From: Phytohabitans aurantiacus
Lineage (GTDB): Bacteria > Actinomycetota > Actinomycetes > Mycobacteriales > Micromonosporaceae
Assembly: GCF_027923225.1 (NCBI RefSeq)
Contig: NZ_BSDI01000007.1
Location: 186,001-250,000, forward strand
Direction: 5' to 3'
Length of the DNA stretch: 64,000 nt
Positions 57,976 to 64,000 of the stretch are shown here, one piece after another (positions within the stretch are counted from its first letter, which is position 1; each line of letters begins with the position of its first letter). The position numbers and the translations under genes are program-made. The notes below the pieces were generated by a model. The model searched no databases and was not told the DNA's origin. It was given only the letters and a program-made list of their open reading frames with translations.

Positions 57976-57989
57976 CTGACCATCTGGCG

Positions 57990-59387
57990 TTAGTCGACGA
58001 TCCGGGTGCCGCGGGTCGAGCCGGGCAGCCCGTCCGACCGCTGCTCGAACGGGGGCAGTGGCGTGGTGGCGATCGCCGTGCCGTCGGCAGCCAGCGCCGT
58101 CACGGTCGCGGCCTGGTTCGGTGGCACGGTGGCGGTGCCGAGCCCGGACGGGTCGGTGGGCACCGTCACCGGCGCGCCGGCACCGGCCGTGATCGTGACC
58201 CGTGCGGCACCGCGCGGGGCGACGACGTGGACCACGTTCGTGGCATTGTCGCCGCCGTCGGCGCGCATCCGCCAGGCCAGCGGCCGGCTGTAGGCGCCGT
58301 CCGCGGGCAGCAGCAGCCGCAGGTCGGTGCGCCAGCCGGTCGCCTCACCGTGCATGGCGTACGCGATGACCCCACCACCGCGTGGCTGGAGGGTGAACAG
58401 CGCGGCGGCTTTGCCGTTTACGCGGCCGGACCACCAGACCCGCAGCGTCACGTCCTGTATGGACAGCTGGCTGTCATCCAGTCCACTTTGGACGAAGCTC
58501 ATGAGCGTCGCGGTGTCGATCGGCTGGCCCTGAGCGCCCTTGCTGGCCTGCGCGAGGATCGCCTCGGTCGGCTTGTCGGCAGTGGTGTCACGCGTCGTGC
58601 CCCATCCGGTGGCCATGCTCCCCTCGAAGATGACCCGGCCCTGGTCGGTCACGACGGCGTACGGGTCGGGGTCGCGCGGGGTGGCGGGCAGGACCGCCGT
58701 CGCCACGCCGTCCTGACCCGTGCTGAGCACGCGACGCTTGATCGTGCCGGCCGGCGTGTACTCGTAGCCGGCGCTGATCGAGACCGTGGCACCCGGGGGT
58801 CCGATGACGATCGCGGTCCCACCGTCGACGTCATCGCCGTTCGACCAGGTCAGCACCGGGATGTCGACATCCTCGTACGCCGCCACCTCCATCCGCTCCG
58901 GTGCCGCCGCGGGCGGGCCCTCGAAGTAGATCTGGCTCCAGCTGGTGATGATGCCCAGCCGGAACGGGACGAGCGCGACGGCCATCCGCCGGTTGGGAAT
59001 CTCCCCGGCGTAGATGAAGTGGATGTCCTCGCGGTCGGCGACCTCCCACAGTCCTTCCCGGTTGGCCAGGTCCGGGATCCGCTCCCGCAGCCCCGCCTGC
59101 CAGGCCAGGTCACCGGCGAGGCTGCCGCGGGTGGGCGCGTCGCGGAACTGCGGCGACCGCCCGGCGACCGCGACGCCCGGGGCCCACCCTGGCAGCGGCA
59201 CGACGTTCGTCTGGACGCCGACGACAGCGCCGAGCACGCCGGCGGCGACGACGGTACGGACCCGGCGGGTCCGGCGGTGCTTGGCCTCGCGGCTGGTGAA
59301 GCCCGGCCACGGGTCAGCGGGCCCGGTCACGCCTTCCGCGTCGCTCGCGAACGACTCCCGCAGCGCCAATTCGAGATCTTTTGTCAT
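57990..59387 (-). CDS. Membrane protein coupled to the SigE-family sigma factor (likely anti-sigma role)
   Basis: This 465-residue protein has a cytoplasmic N-terminus of about 40 residues (MTKDLELALRESFASDAEGVTG), one transmembrane helix (about 44-62, VVAAGVLGAVVGVQ) and a large outer beta-rich domain. Short cytoplasmic tails of this sort with a downstream position are typical of the membrane partner of SigE-family factors in this group of actinomycetes. The start overlaps the sigma gene stop as ATGA. The outer domain has no enzyme motif I can name. It probably senses an envelope signal and holds the sigma factor, an inference from arrangement. Confidence 0.72.
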   Translation of the reverse strand: MTKDLELALRESFASDAEGVTGPADPWPGFTSREAKHRRTRRVRTVVAAGVLGAVVGVQTNVVPLPGWAPGVAVAGRSPQFRDAPTRGSLAGDLAWQAGLRERIPDLANREGLWEVADREDIHFIYAGEIPNRRMAVALVPFRLGIITSWSQIYFEGPPAAAPERMEVAAYEDVDIPVLTWSNGDDVDGGTAIVIGPPGATVSISAGYEYTPAGTIKRRVLSTGQDGVATAVLPATPRDPDPYAVVTDQGRVIFEGSMATGWGTTRDTTADKPTEAILAQASKGAQGQPIDTATLMSFVQSGLDDSQLSIQDVTLRVWWSGRVNGKAAALFTLQPRGGGVIAYAMHGEATGWRTDLRLLLPADGAYSRPLAWRMRADGGDNATNVVHVVAPRGAARVTITAGAGAPVTVPTDPSGLGTATVPPNQAATVTALAADGTAIATTPLPPFEQRSDGLPGSTRGTRIVD

Positions 59388-59914
59388 GCCAGGCCTCCGA
59401 GCAGGGTCGTGCGGGCGTTTTCAGTCGTTTCTTCCCGTTGCAGAAGCTCCCGCAGGCGAGCCAGGCCGCGCGACGCCTGGCTCTTGACCGAACCGGTCGA
59501 GCAGCCGAGCACGCGGGCGATATCCGCCTCGCTGAGGTCCTCGAAATAGCGCAGGACCAGGATGGCCTGCGTCCGCGGTGGCAGCCGGCGCAGCGCCGGC
59601 AGCAGCAGATTCCGGTTGTCCGCTTGACGGTACGGGTCGGCCACGCCGCCCGTGTCGCTGGGCAGCAGCGGCACCTCCGCCCATTTCCGGCGGCGCCGCC
59701 ACGAGATCGCGGTATTGATCATGACGCGGCGCGTGTACACCTCGGGCGCATCCGTGCGCTCGATACGCCGCCAGTGCCGGTGCGTCTTCTCCAGCGCCGA
59801 CTGCACCAGGTCCTCGGCGAGCGCGCGATCACGGGTCAGTAGGAACGCGGTGCGGTTCAGCGGTTCCCACTGCCGCGTCACGAACTGCCGGAACGAAGCG
59901 TCGTCAGATGTCAT
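59384..59914 (-). CDS. SigE-family (ECF-like) RNA polymerase sigma factor
   Basis: This 176-residue sigma factor has region 2 (FRQFVTRQWEPLNRTAFLLTRDRALAEDLVQSAL near residues 8-41, then KTHRHWRRIE and YTRRVMINTAISWRRRR) and region 4 (LPPRTQAILVLRYFEDLSEADIARVLGCSTGSVKSQASRGLARLRELL). It belongs to the SigE-family group widespread in Streptomyces and Micromonosporaceae. The promoter just upstream (59960-59985) has AACC and CGTCTT boxes suited to self-activation. It is co-translated with its membrane partner. Which of the flanking secreted genes it controls is not visible. Confidence 0.9.
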   Translation of the reverse strand: MTSDDASFRQFVTRQWEPLNRTAFLLTRDRALAEDLVQSALEKTHRHWRRIERTDAPEVYTRRVMINTAISWRRRRKWAEVPLLPSDTGGVADPYRQADNRNLLLPALRRLPPRTQAILVLRYFEDLSEADIARVLGCSTGSVKSQASRGLARLRELLQREETTENARTTLLGGLA

Positions 59915-59959
59915 CCGCGCCCCACCGGACGATGTCGATCATGGCTAATCATGGAGGGT

Positions 59960-59985
59960 AAGACGCTATCCGGCCAGAAAAGGTT
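59960..59985 (-). promoter_or_regulatory. ECF-type promoter of the sigma operon
   Basis: Read on the minus strand, AACC (59985-59982) and CGTCTT (59965-59960) are separated by 16 bases, about 45 bp before the sigma gene ATG at 59914. AAC plus CGTC boxes are typical of ECF/SigE-type promoters, suggesting autoregulation. Confidence 0.6.
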
Positions 59986-59993
59986 GAGCGTGA

Positions 59994-60039
59994 TCAGGGC
60001 GTCCCTCAAGTCGCTCTAACGACTTGAGGGACGCCCTGA
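59994..60039. terminator. Perfect 20-bp-stem hairpin after the GH53 gene
   Basis: The arms at 59994-60013 and 60020-60039 are perfect complements (TCAGGGCGTCCCTCAAGTCG for the left arm) with a 6-base CTCTAA loop. It lies 14 bp beyond the GH53 stop and just upstream of the sigma promoter, insulating the two. Its right arm shares TGAGGGACGCCCTGA with 57938-57975. Confidence 0.75.
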
Positions 60040-60052
60040 AGGTCGCGGGTAG

Positions 60053-61591
60053 TTAGGGGAGCCAGCGGATGTTGGGGTTGATGCGGCCGTTGCGGTCGAA
60101 GACGGCCATGTTGTCCCACTCGTTGCCCGAGTTGTTGATGTCGGTCGGATTCCAGCCGTTGCCCGGCACCGCGTACCAGGTGGGCTCCCAGTAGAAGATG
60201 CCGCTGGCGCCGGCGCCCCGCGCCGTGTTCTGCACCGCGGCGAAGTTCGCCTGCTGCCCCGACTGCGAGATCGCGTACCCCGAACAGCCACTGGTCACCA
60301 CGTTCGCGGTGCTGTCGGCGTTGGCGGTCGTGTACGGGTACGCCGTCTCGGCGATGATGACCGGCTTGCCGTACCGGGACCGCATGTCGCGCACGACGTT
60401 GCCCATGTTCGACATGCTGCCGTGCCACATGCAGTAGTACGACAGCGCGGTGACGTCCCACTGCACGCCCTGCGCGCGGATGCCGTCGTAGAAGCCGCGG
60501 GCGCCGCTCTCCACGTTCGCGGTGTGGATGACCACCTGCGTGCCGCTGTTGCACGCCTTCGTCGCGTTGTATCCGGCCTTGAGCAGCAGGCCCAGGTTGT
60601 AGTAGCCGTTGGACACCCGGCCGTCGTCCCACAGCATGCCGTTGTGGATCTCGTTGCCGATCTGCACGCTGTCCGGCACGGTGCCCTGCGCCTTCAGGCT
60701 GGTGCACACGTCGTAGGTGTAGTTGTAGACGTCGGTCTGCAGCTGGCTGATGCCGTGGCTGGCCCACGCGGCCGGCTTGTACTGCTTACCTGGGTCGGCC
60801 CACGTGTCGGAGTAGTGGAAGTCGACCATCAGCCGCAGGCCCTTGGCCTTGACCGTGCGGGCGTACTGCAGCACCTTGTCCTTGTTGTTGTAGCCGCTGC
60901 GCGGGTTGTTCCAGATGCGCAGCCGCACGTAGTTGGCGCCGGCGCTCTTGAGCAGGTCCAGCGGGTCGGCCTGGGTGCCGTTCGCGGTGTAGAACCTCGT
61001 GCCCAGGTCGGCGGCGCGCTGCAGGGTCGACACGTCGGCGCCCTGCATGATCGAGCTGACCGGCGGGGTCGGGCTGGCGCTGGTCGTGGTCGGGCTGGGG
61101 CTGCCACCGTCGGTCGTCGTGACCTCCAGGTAGTCGATGTTCGCGAGCCCGCTGGCGGTCGTCGCGGCGAGCCGTACGGTGTTGGCGCCGGCGGCCAGCT
61201 GCACCGTCAGGCTCCTGGTCACCCACGTGGTCCACGCGCCGGTGCCCTCGAACCCGAGCCCGGCCTGTACGAGGCTACCGTTGACCGCCACGTCGGCGCT
61301 CCGGTTCGCGGTCGTGCCGTTGGCGTATCGGATGGCCAGCGTCGCGGTGCCGGCGGCTGGCGCGTTGGCGGTGAACTGCACCGTGGCTCCCACGGCGTTG
61401 GTGCTGTCGCAGAAGCCGCTGCCGGAGTAACCGGCGTGGTTGGAGGCGACCCAACCGTCACACACCGCGGGCGCCGACTCCGCCTCGTACCGGTTCGTCG
61501 CGGCGTGCGCGCCGAGGCTGAGCACGACCGCCGTGCCGGACAGCACCGTGGCCACACCCGCGATCATCGAAATCTTGCCAGACCACTTCAT
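60053..61591 (-). CDS. Secreted GH53 endo-beta-1,4-galactanase with N-terminal CBM35
   Basis: This 512-residue exported enzyme has a signal peptide (ending LGAHAA near 31), an N-terminal CBM35 module (about 33-155; RYEAESAPAVC, GFCDS, RYANGTTANRSAD), a Ser/Thr/Pro linker and a GH53 barrel (about 180-512). GH53 landmarks are MQGADVSTL, NYVRLRIWNNP, LMVDFHYSDTWADPGKQ, the acid/base Glu in SVQIGNEIHNGMLW near 330 and the nucleophile Glu in VIIAETAYPYT near 435. It cuts arabinogalactan type I outside the cell. ATG at 61591 follows GGGAAG. Site B of the shared motif lies 88 bp upstream. Confidence 0.92.
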   Translation of the reverse strand: MKWSGKISMIAGVATVLSGTAVVLSLGAHAATNRYEAESAPAVCDGWVASNHAGYSGSGFCDSTNAVGATVQFTANAPAAGTATLAIRYANGTTANRSADVAVNGSLVQAGLGFEGTGAWTTWVTRSLTVQLAAGANTVRLAATTASGLANIDYLEVTTTDGGSPSPTTTSASPTPPVSSIMQGADVSTLQRAADLGTRFYTANGTQADPLDLLKSAGANYVRLRIWNNPRSGYNNKDKVLQYARTVKAKGLRLMVDFHYSDTWADPGKQYKPAAWASHGISQLQTDVYNYTYDVCTSLKAQGTVPDSVQIGNEIHNGMLWDDGRVSNGYYNLGLLLKAGYNATKACNSGTQVVIHTANVESGARGFYDGIRAQGVQWDVTALSYYCMWHGSMSNMGNVVRDMRSRYGKPVIIAETAYPYTTANADSTANVVTSGCSGYAISQSGQQANFAAVQNTARGAGASGIFYWEPTWYAVPGNGWNPTDINNSGNEWDNMAVFDRNGRINPNIRWLP

Positions 61592-61678
61592 CGTTCTTCC
61601 CGCATTCGTAGGTGGTGATGGGTCGGGCGCGCCGGCGGGTGTGAGCACTCCAACCCGACCTGGTTTGCATCAGACAGT

Positions 61679-61710
61679 CTTGCTGTCGGACATCAAACTG
61701 TCAATCGACG
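61679..61710 (+). promoter_or_regulatory. Shared 32-bp motif, site B (between GH53 and PaaX genes)
   Basis: This site starts CTTGCTGTCGGACA and ends CTGTCAATCGACG. It matches site C at 27 of 32 positions. It lies 88 bp upstream of the GH53 ATG in the opposite orientation and overlaps the last codons of the PaaX gene. The internal TGTC-G-GACA is itself a dyad. Confidence 0.6.
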
Positions 61711-62642
61711 CTCATCTCCGCAAAGGTGTGCGCCCGGATGCCCCCGTACGACTCGTCGGCGGCGCGCTCCACCACGGCCCGGATGTGCCGCTCGGCCGCC
61801 CCGGCCAGCCCGTCGTATACCGCGACGAACGCCTCCCGCGCCCGCGCGCGCGGCCAGTCGGCCGGCATCAGCTCGACGGGAAGCATCGGGTCGAGGACCG
61901 GGAAGCGCCGGTACACGTCCATCACCTCGGTACGGGCCCGCACCGCGTCGGCGCCCGTGACAGCGCCGGCGGCGATCCGCGGCAGCAGCCCGCCCCAGCG
62001 GCCAATGAACTCCTCGTACCGCGCGGCGATCGCCGGCAGATCCCACGCCTCGACGGGGCTGCGGTTCGCGTCCGCCACGAGCTCCAGGTGCTGCGCGCGG
62101 AACACCGTGATCGAGCCGAGCGCCACCCGCGCCAGCTCGGCGCGCGCGTCCGCTGTCAACGGATGCGGCCACACCCACACCCCGTCGTACAGCAGCGCGT
62201 AGCCGTTCCAGCGCAGGTGCCTGCGGAGAGCGCGCCGCTGCGAGCTTTCCTGATCGGGCAAGGAGAACGAGACGACCGTCCACGACCCGTCCCAGGCGTC
62301 GGTCCGCGCGGCGAAGTCGGCGATCGCGCTGCCGTACCCCAGGCCGGTCGCCGCCGACTCGGTCAGGCGATACCAGCTGTGGCGCCCGCGGCGGCTACCC
62401 TCCAGCACGCCGCGGCGCGCCAGCCTGCTGATCGTCGTGCGCGACGCACCGCTGGTCACACCAAATTCGCCAAGCAGCGCCACGATCGCCGCGGACGGCA
62501 GCCAGGCGCGCGTGGTCCACGTGTAGTCGGCGATCAGCGTCACCGCCAGGCCGAGGGAAGAGCCGGCGGCCTGCCGACGCGGCACCAACCGCGTCGATTC
62601 CAGGTCGGAAAAGATCTCCTCGATGCTGAACGGGCGTACCAC
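61701..62642 (-). CDS. PaaX-family transcriptional regulator
   Basis: This 313-residue regulator has the PaaX plan: an N-terminal winged helix (SLGLAVTLIADYTWTTRAWLPSAAIVALLGEFGVTSGASRTTISRLARRGVL near 28-79), a central ferredoxin-like domain (DGSWTVVSFSLPDQESSQRRALRRHLRWNGYALLYDGVWVWPH near 118-160) and a helical C-terminal domain. Classic PaaX responds to phenylacetyl-CoA, but other family members control sugar or aromatic genes. Here it sits next to GH53 and no phenylacetate genes are seen. The gene is flanked by two near-identical inverted motif copies (61679-61710 and 62663-62694), suggesting that it binds them. Confidence 0.88.
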   Translation of the reverse strand: MVRPFSIEEIFSDLESTRLVPRRQAAGSSLGLAVTLIADYTWTTRAWLPSAAIVALLGEFGVTSGASRTTISRLARRGVLEGSRRGRHSWYRLTESAATGLGYGSAIADFAARTDAWDGSWTVVSFSLPDQESSQRRALRRHLRWNGYALLYDGVWVWPHPLTADARAELARVALGSITVFRAQHLELVADANRSPVEAWDLPAIAARYEEFIGRWGGLLPRIAAGAVTGADAVRARTEVMDVYRRFPVLDPMLPVELMPADWPRARAREAFVAVYDGLAGAAERHIRAVVERAADESYGGIRAHTFAEMSVD

Positions 62643-62662
62643 GGTTGACTCCCGGCGCGGGT

Positions 62663-62694
62663 CGTCGATTGACAGTTAGATGCACCACAGCAAC
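62663..62694 (-). promoter_or_regulatory. Shared 32-bp motif, site C (upstream of the PaaX gene)
   Basis: Read on the minus strand this site starts GTTGCTGTGG and ends CTAACTGTCAATCGACG. It ends 20 bp before the PaaX ATG, in the coding orientation, so it may overlap the promoter and mediate autoregulation. It matches sites A and B at 26 and 27 of 32 positions. Confidence 0.6.
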
Positions 62695-62753
62695 ACTAAC
62701 TGACACACCTCTTGGGGTCAGGTTCAGGATCGGGCTGCGCGCCGGCGGCTGAG

Positions 62754-64000
62754 TCACTTGGTGATCCGGAACCAGTTGATGCCGAGGTCGAGCCAGCCGG
62801 CGACCGCGCCATAGGTGTTCGAGATGTCGGTATCCGGAATCCTCGGCGAGACCTCGAAGACGAAGTACAGGTCGTGCACCCCCGAAACCGCGGTGATCGG
62901 CACGGTCGCTTGCCGCCAGTGGTGGACCGGATTCTGGTAGTCGGTGGCAGAGTCCAGGTTGTGGTCGCCGGTGACGGTCACACTGCCGAGCACGGTGCCG
63001 TTGACCGGATCGTCGGCCTTGACGGTGATGGTGGCCGGCTCGGTGGATACCTTGACGTAGTCCACGGTCAGGTTGGCTCGCGAGGCGCCGCGGAAGTCGA
63101 CCTTGCGGTACGCCGCCCAGTCGCCGTTGCGGATCCGGTTCAGCTGCAGGCCCACATCGTCGCCGTGGACATTGTCGGCCCGCAGGTTCGACGCGGCGCC
63201 GCCGATGTTTCCGGCGTCGTCGAACAGTTCGGCCTCGTGCCGGACGGTGAACGCGTTCGCGTCGGCCTGCCCCTGGATCACGACCCGGGTCGTGTAGGAC
63301 AGGCCGTTCTCCGTCGACGCCTTCAGGTAGACCTCACCGTCACCGGCGCCCGTCGCACGGATGGTGCAGTTCCATGCGCGGTTGTTGTTGCCGGAGCTCT
63401 GGCCTTCGATGAAACCCGCCGCTGATGCGGTGATCTCCGCGAGGTTGGTGGGCCGGCCGTTCTTGTCCGTCAGCTCGCAGGTCACCGGGCGAGCCGTCGC
63501 GGGGAACGGATAGGTGACCGCAGAGAGCATCAGCGAGCCGCGGTGCCGGTCGATCGCGCCGAACCGGGAGAACTGGTTGGGTCCCCACGAGATGTCCGGC
63601 GGGCGCGAGTCGTGTCCACTGCGGACGATGATCGCGCTGGGTACGGTACCCGCGGGCACGGTCTGGTTCTTGAGCGTCACGGTGATCCCCGCGGCGGCCG
63701 TTCCGCCCGGCGTGGCGTAGGTGGCGGTGACGCGCACGGTCCCGTCGGCCGTGCCGGACGCCGTCAGCTGACCGGAGCTGTTGATTGTCGCAAGCGTCGT
63801 GGGGCTGCCGTCATCAGCGGTCACTGTCCAGGTCGGCGGAGCGGTGACGGTACCGGTGCCCCGCAAGGGCGCCTCCAGCAGCAGGCTGGCCGCACGCTGA
63901 TCGATCGTCGCCGGGCTCTGGATCCTGGCCCGGCTCAATGACGTGGATGCGCTGGAGTTGAAGTGGTTCGAGGTGATCGAGACATCGGCCTCGCTCGCCG
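62754..64000 (-). CDS. Secreted multi-domain protein with Ig-like and CBM6 domains (5' part outside the window)
   Basis: The last 414 codons of a larger gene are present; the frame stays open to base 64000, where it still reads as protein (NHFNSSAS and onward). A bacterial Ig-like domain (TWTVTADDGSPTTLATINSSGQLTASGTADGTVRVTATY region) is followed by a second beta domain and a C-terminal CBM6 module (about the last 135 residues: HEAELFDDAGN, GDWAAYRKVDFRGA, PVHHWRQATVPI, GVHDLYFVFE). CBM6 binds xylan or other beta-glycans. This end is usual in large GH2, GH43 or arabinofuranosidase-type enzymes, but the catalytic part is not visible. Confidence 0.8.
   Translation of the reverse strand, partial: ASEADVSITSNHFNSSASTSLSRARIQSPATIDQRAASLLLEAPLRGTGTVTAPPTWTVTADDGSPTTLATINSSGQLTASGTADGTVRVTATYATPGGTAAAGITVTLKNQTVPAGTVPSAIIVRSGHDSRPPDISWGPNQFSRFGAIDRHRGSLMLSAVTYPFPATARPVTCELTDKNGRPTNLAEITASAAGFIEGQSSGNNNRAWNCTIRATGAGDGEVYLKASTENGLSYTTRVVIQGQADANAFTVRHEAELFDDAGNIGGAASNLRADNVHGDDVGLQLNRIRNGDWAAYRKVDFRGASRANLTVDYVKVSTEPATITVKADDPVNGTVLGSVTVTGDHNLDSATDYQNPVHHWRQATVPITAVSGVHDLYFVFEVSPRIPDTDISNTYGAVAGWLDLGINWFRITK

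Noticed and set aside
1..64000. CRISPR arrays, tRNA or rRNA genes, prophage or intact insertion sequences
   Set aside because: No regular spaced repeats, tRNA-like folds, rRNA cores, phage structural genes or transposase genes were recognised.

Overview
The window is very GC-rich chromosomal DNA with strongly G/C-ending codons, many GTG starts, ATGA/GTGA stop-start overlaps, Tat and Sec exported enzymes, a SigE-family sigma factor, MMPL transporters and CBM13/CBM35 polysaccharide-degrading enzymes. This fits a soil actinomycete, most likely of the Micromonosporaceae; the assignment is an inference from gene content and style, not from a marker gene. No rRNA, tRNA, CRISPR array, intact insertion sequence or prophage was found.

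Layout. (1) 1-10202, minus strand: nine tightly overlapping genes that look like one operon for a lipid-linked glycan. They encode a GT2-GT87 fusion, two near-duplicate GT2 enzymes, a flippase-like membrane protein, a class III aminotransferase, an extended SDR, a UbiA prenyltransferase of the phosphoribosyl-transferring type, a membrane-anchored EEP-fold hydrolase and the start of a GT4 enzyme. I regard this as the best candidate for an undescribed pathway. (2) 10470-13819: a LuxR-type regulator coupled to a small secreted protein, a MarR regulator with a palindrome on its own start codon, a broken alpha/beta hydrolase and a membrane coiled-coil protein. (3) 13808-22407, minus strand: an amino-sugar-type uptake and catabolism operon with a solute-binding lipoprotein, two permeases, SIS protein, BadF-type kinase, RpiR regulator, cytoplasmic glycosidase-like TIM barrel and secreted 5'-nucleotidase.

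(4) 22612-31372: mixed accessory genes, including a Tat-exported protein, DUF4395, GNAT, MazG-like, a frameshifted MocR regulator, two DHFR-fold proteins, a virginiamycin B lyase homologue, an S1 protease and an FAD monooxygenase. (5) 31373-38383: a low-GC fragment, then two MMPL transporters flanking an OmpR-type two-component system. (6) 38586-43546: secreted PQQ-type sugar dehydrogenase with long repeat-bearing C-terminal extensions, followed by a fibronectin-III protein. (7) 43559-46237: D-methionine-type ABC importer MetIN plus an unusual membrane-anchored MetQ.

(8) 47058-64000: a plant-polysaccharide locus. A LacI regulator precedes GH43+CBM13, a Tat alpha/beta hydrolase+CBM35, GH5+CBM35, CE1 esterase+CBM35 and GH26; on the other strand lie a SigE-family sigma/partner pair, CBM35+GH53 galactanase, a PaaX-family regulator and a partial Ig-like/CBM6 protein. 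Together these would remove galactan and mannan chains and acyl groups outside the cell. A 32-bp sequence recurs before the GH43 gene, before the GH53 gene and before the PaaX gene, with a weaker match before the esterase, which suggests a shared regulon. Dispersed 54-bp repeats and hairpin repeats are also present.
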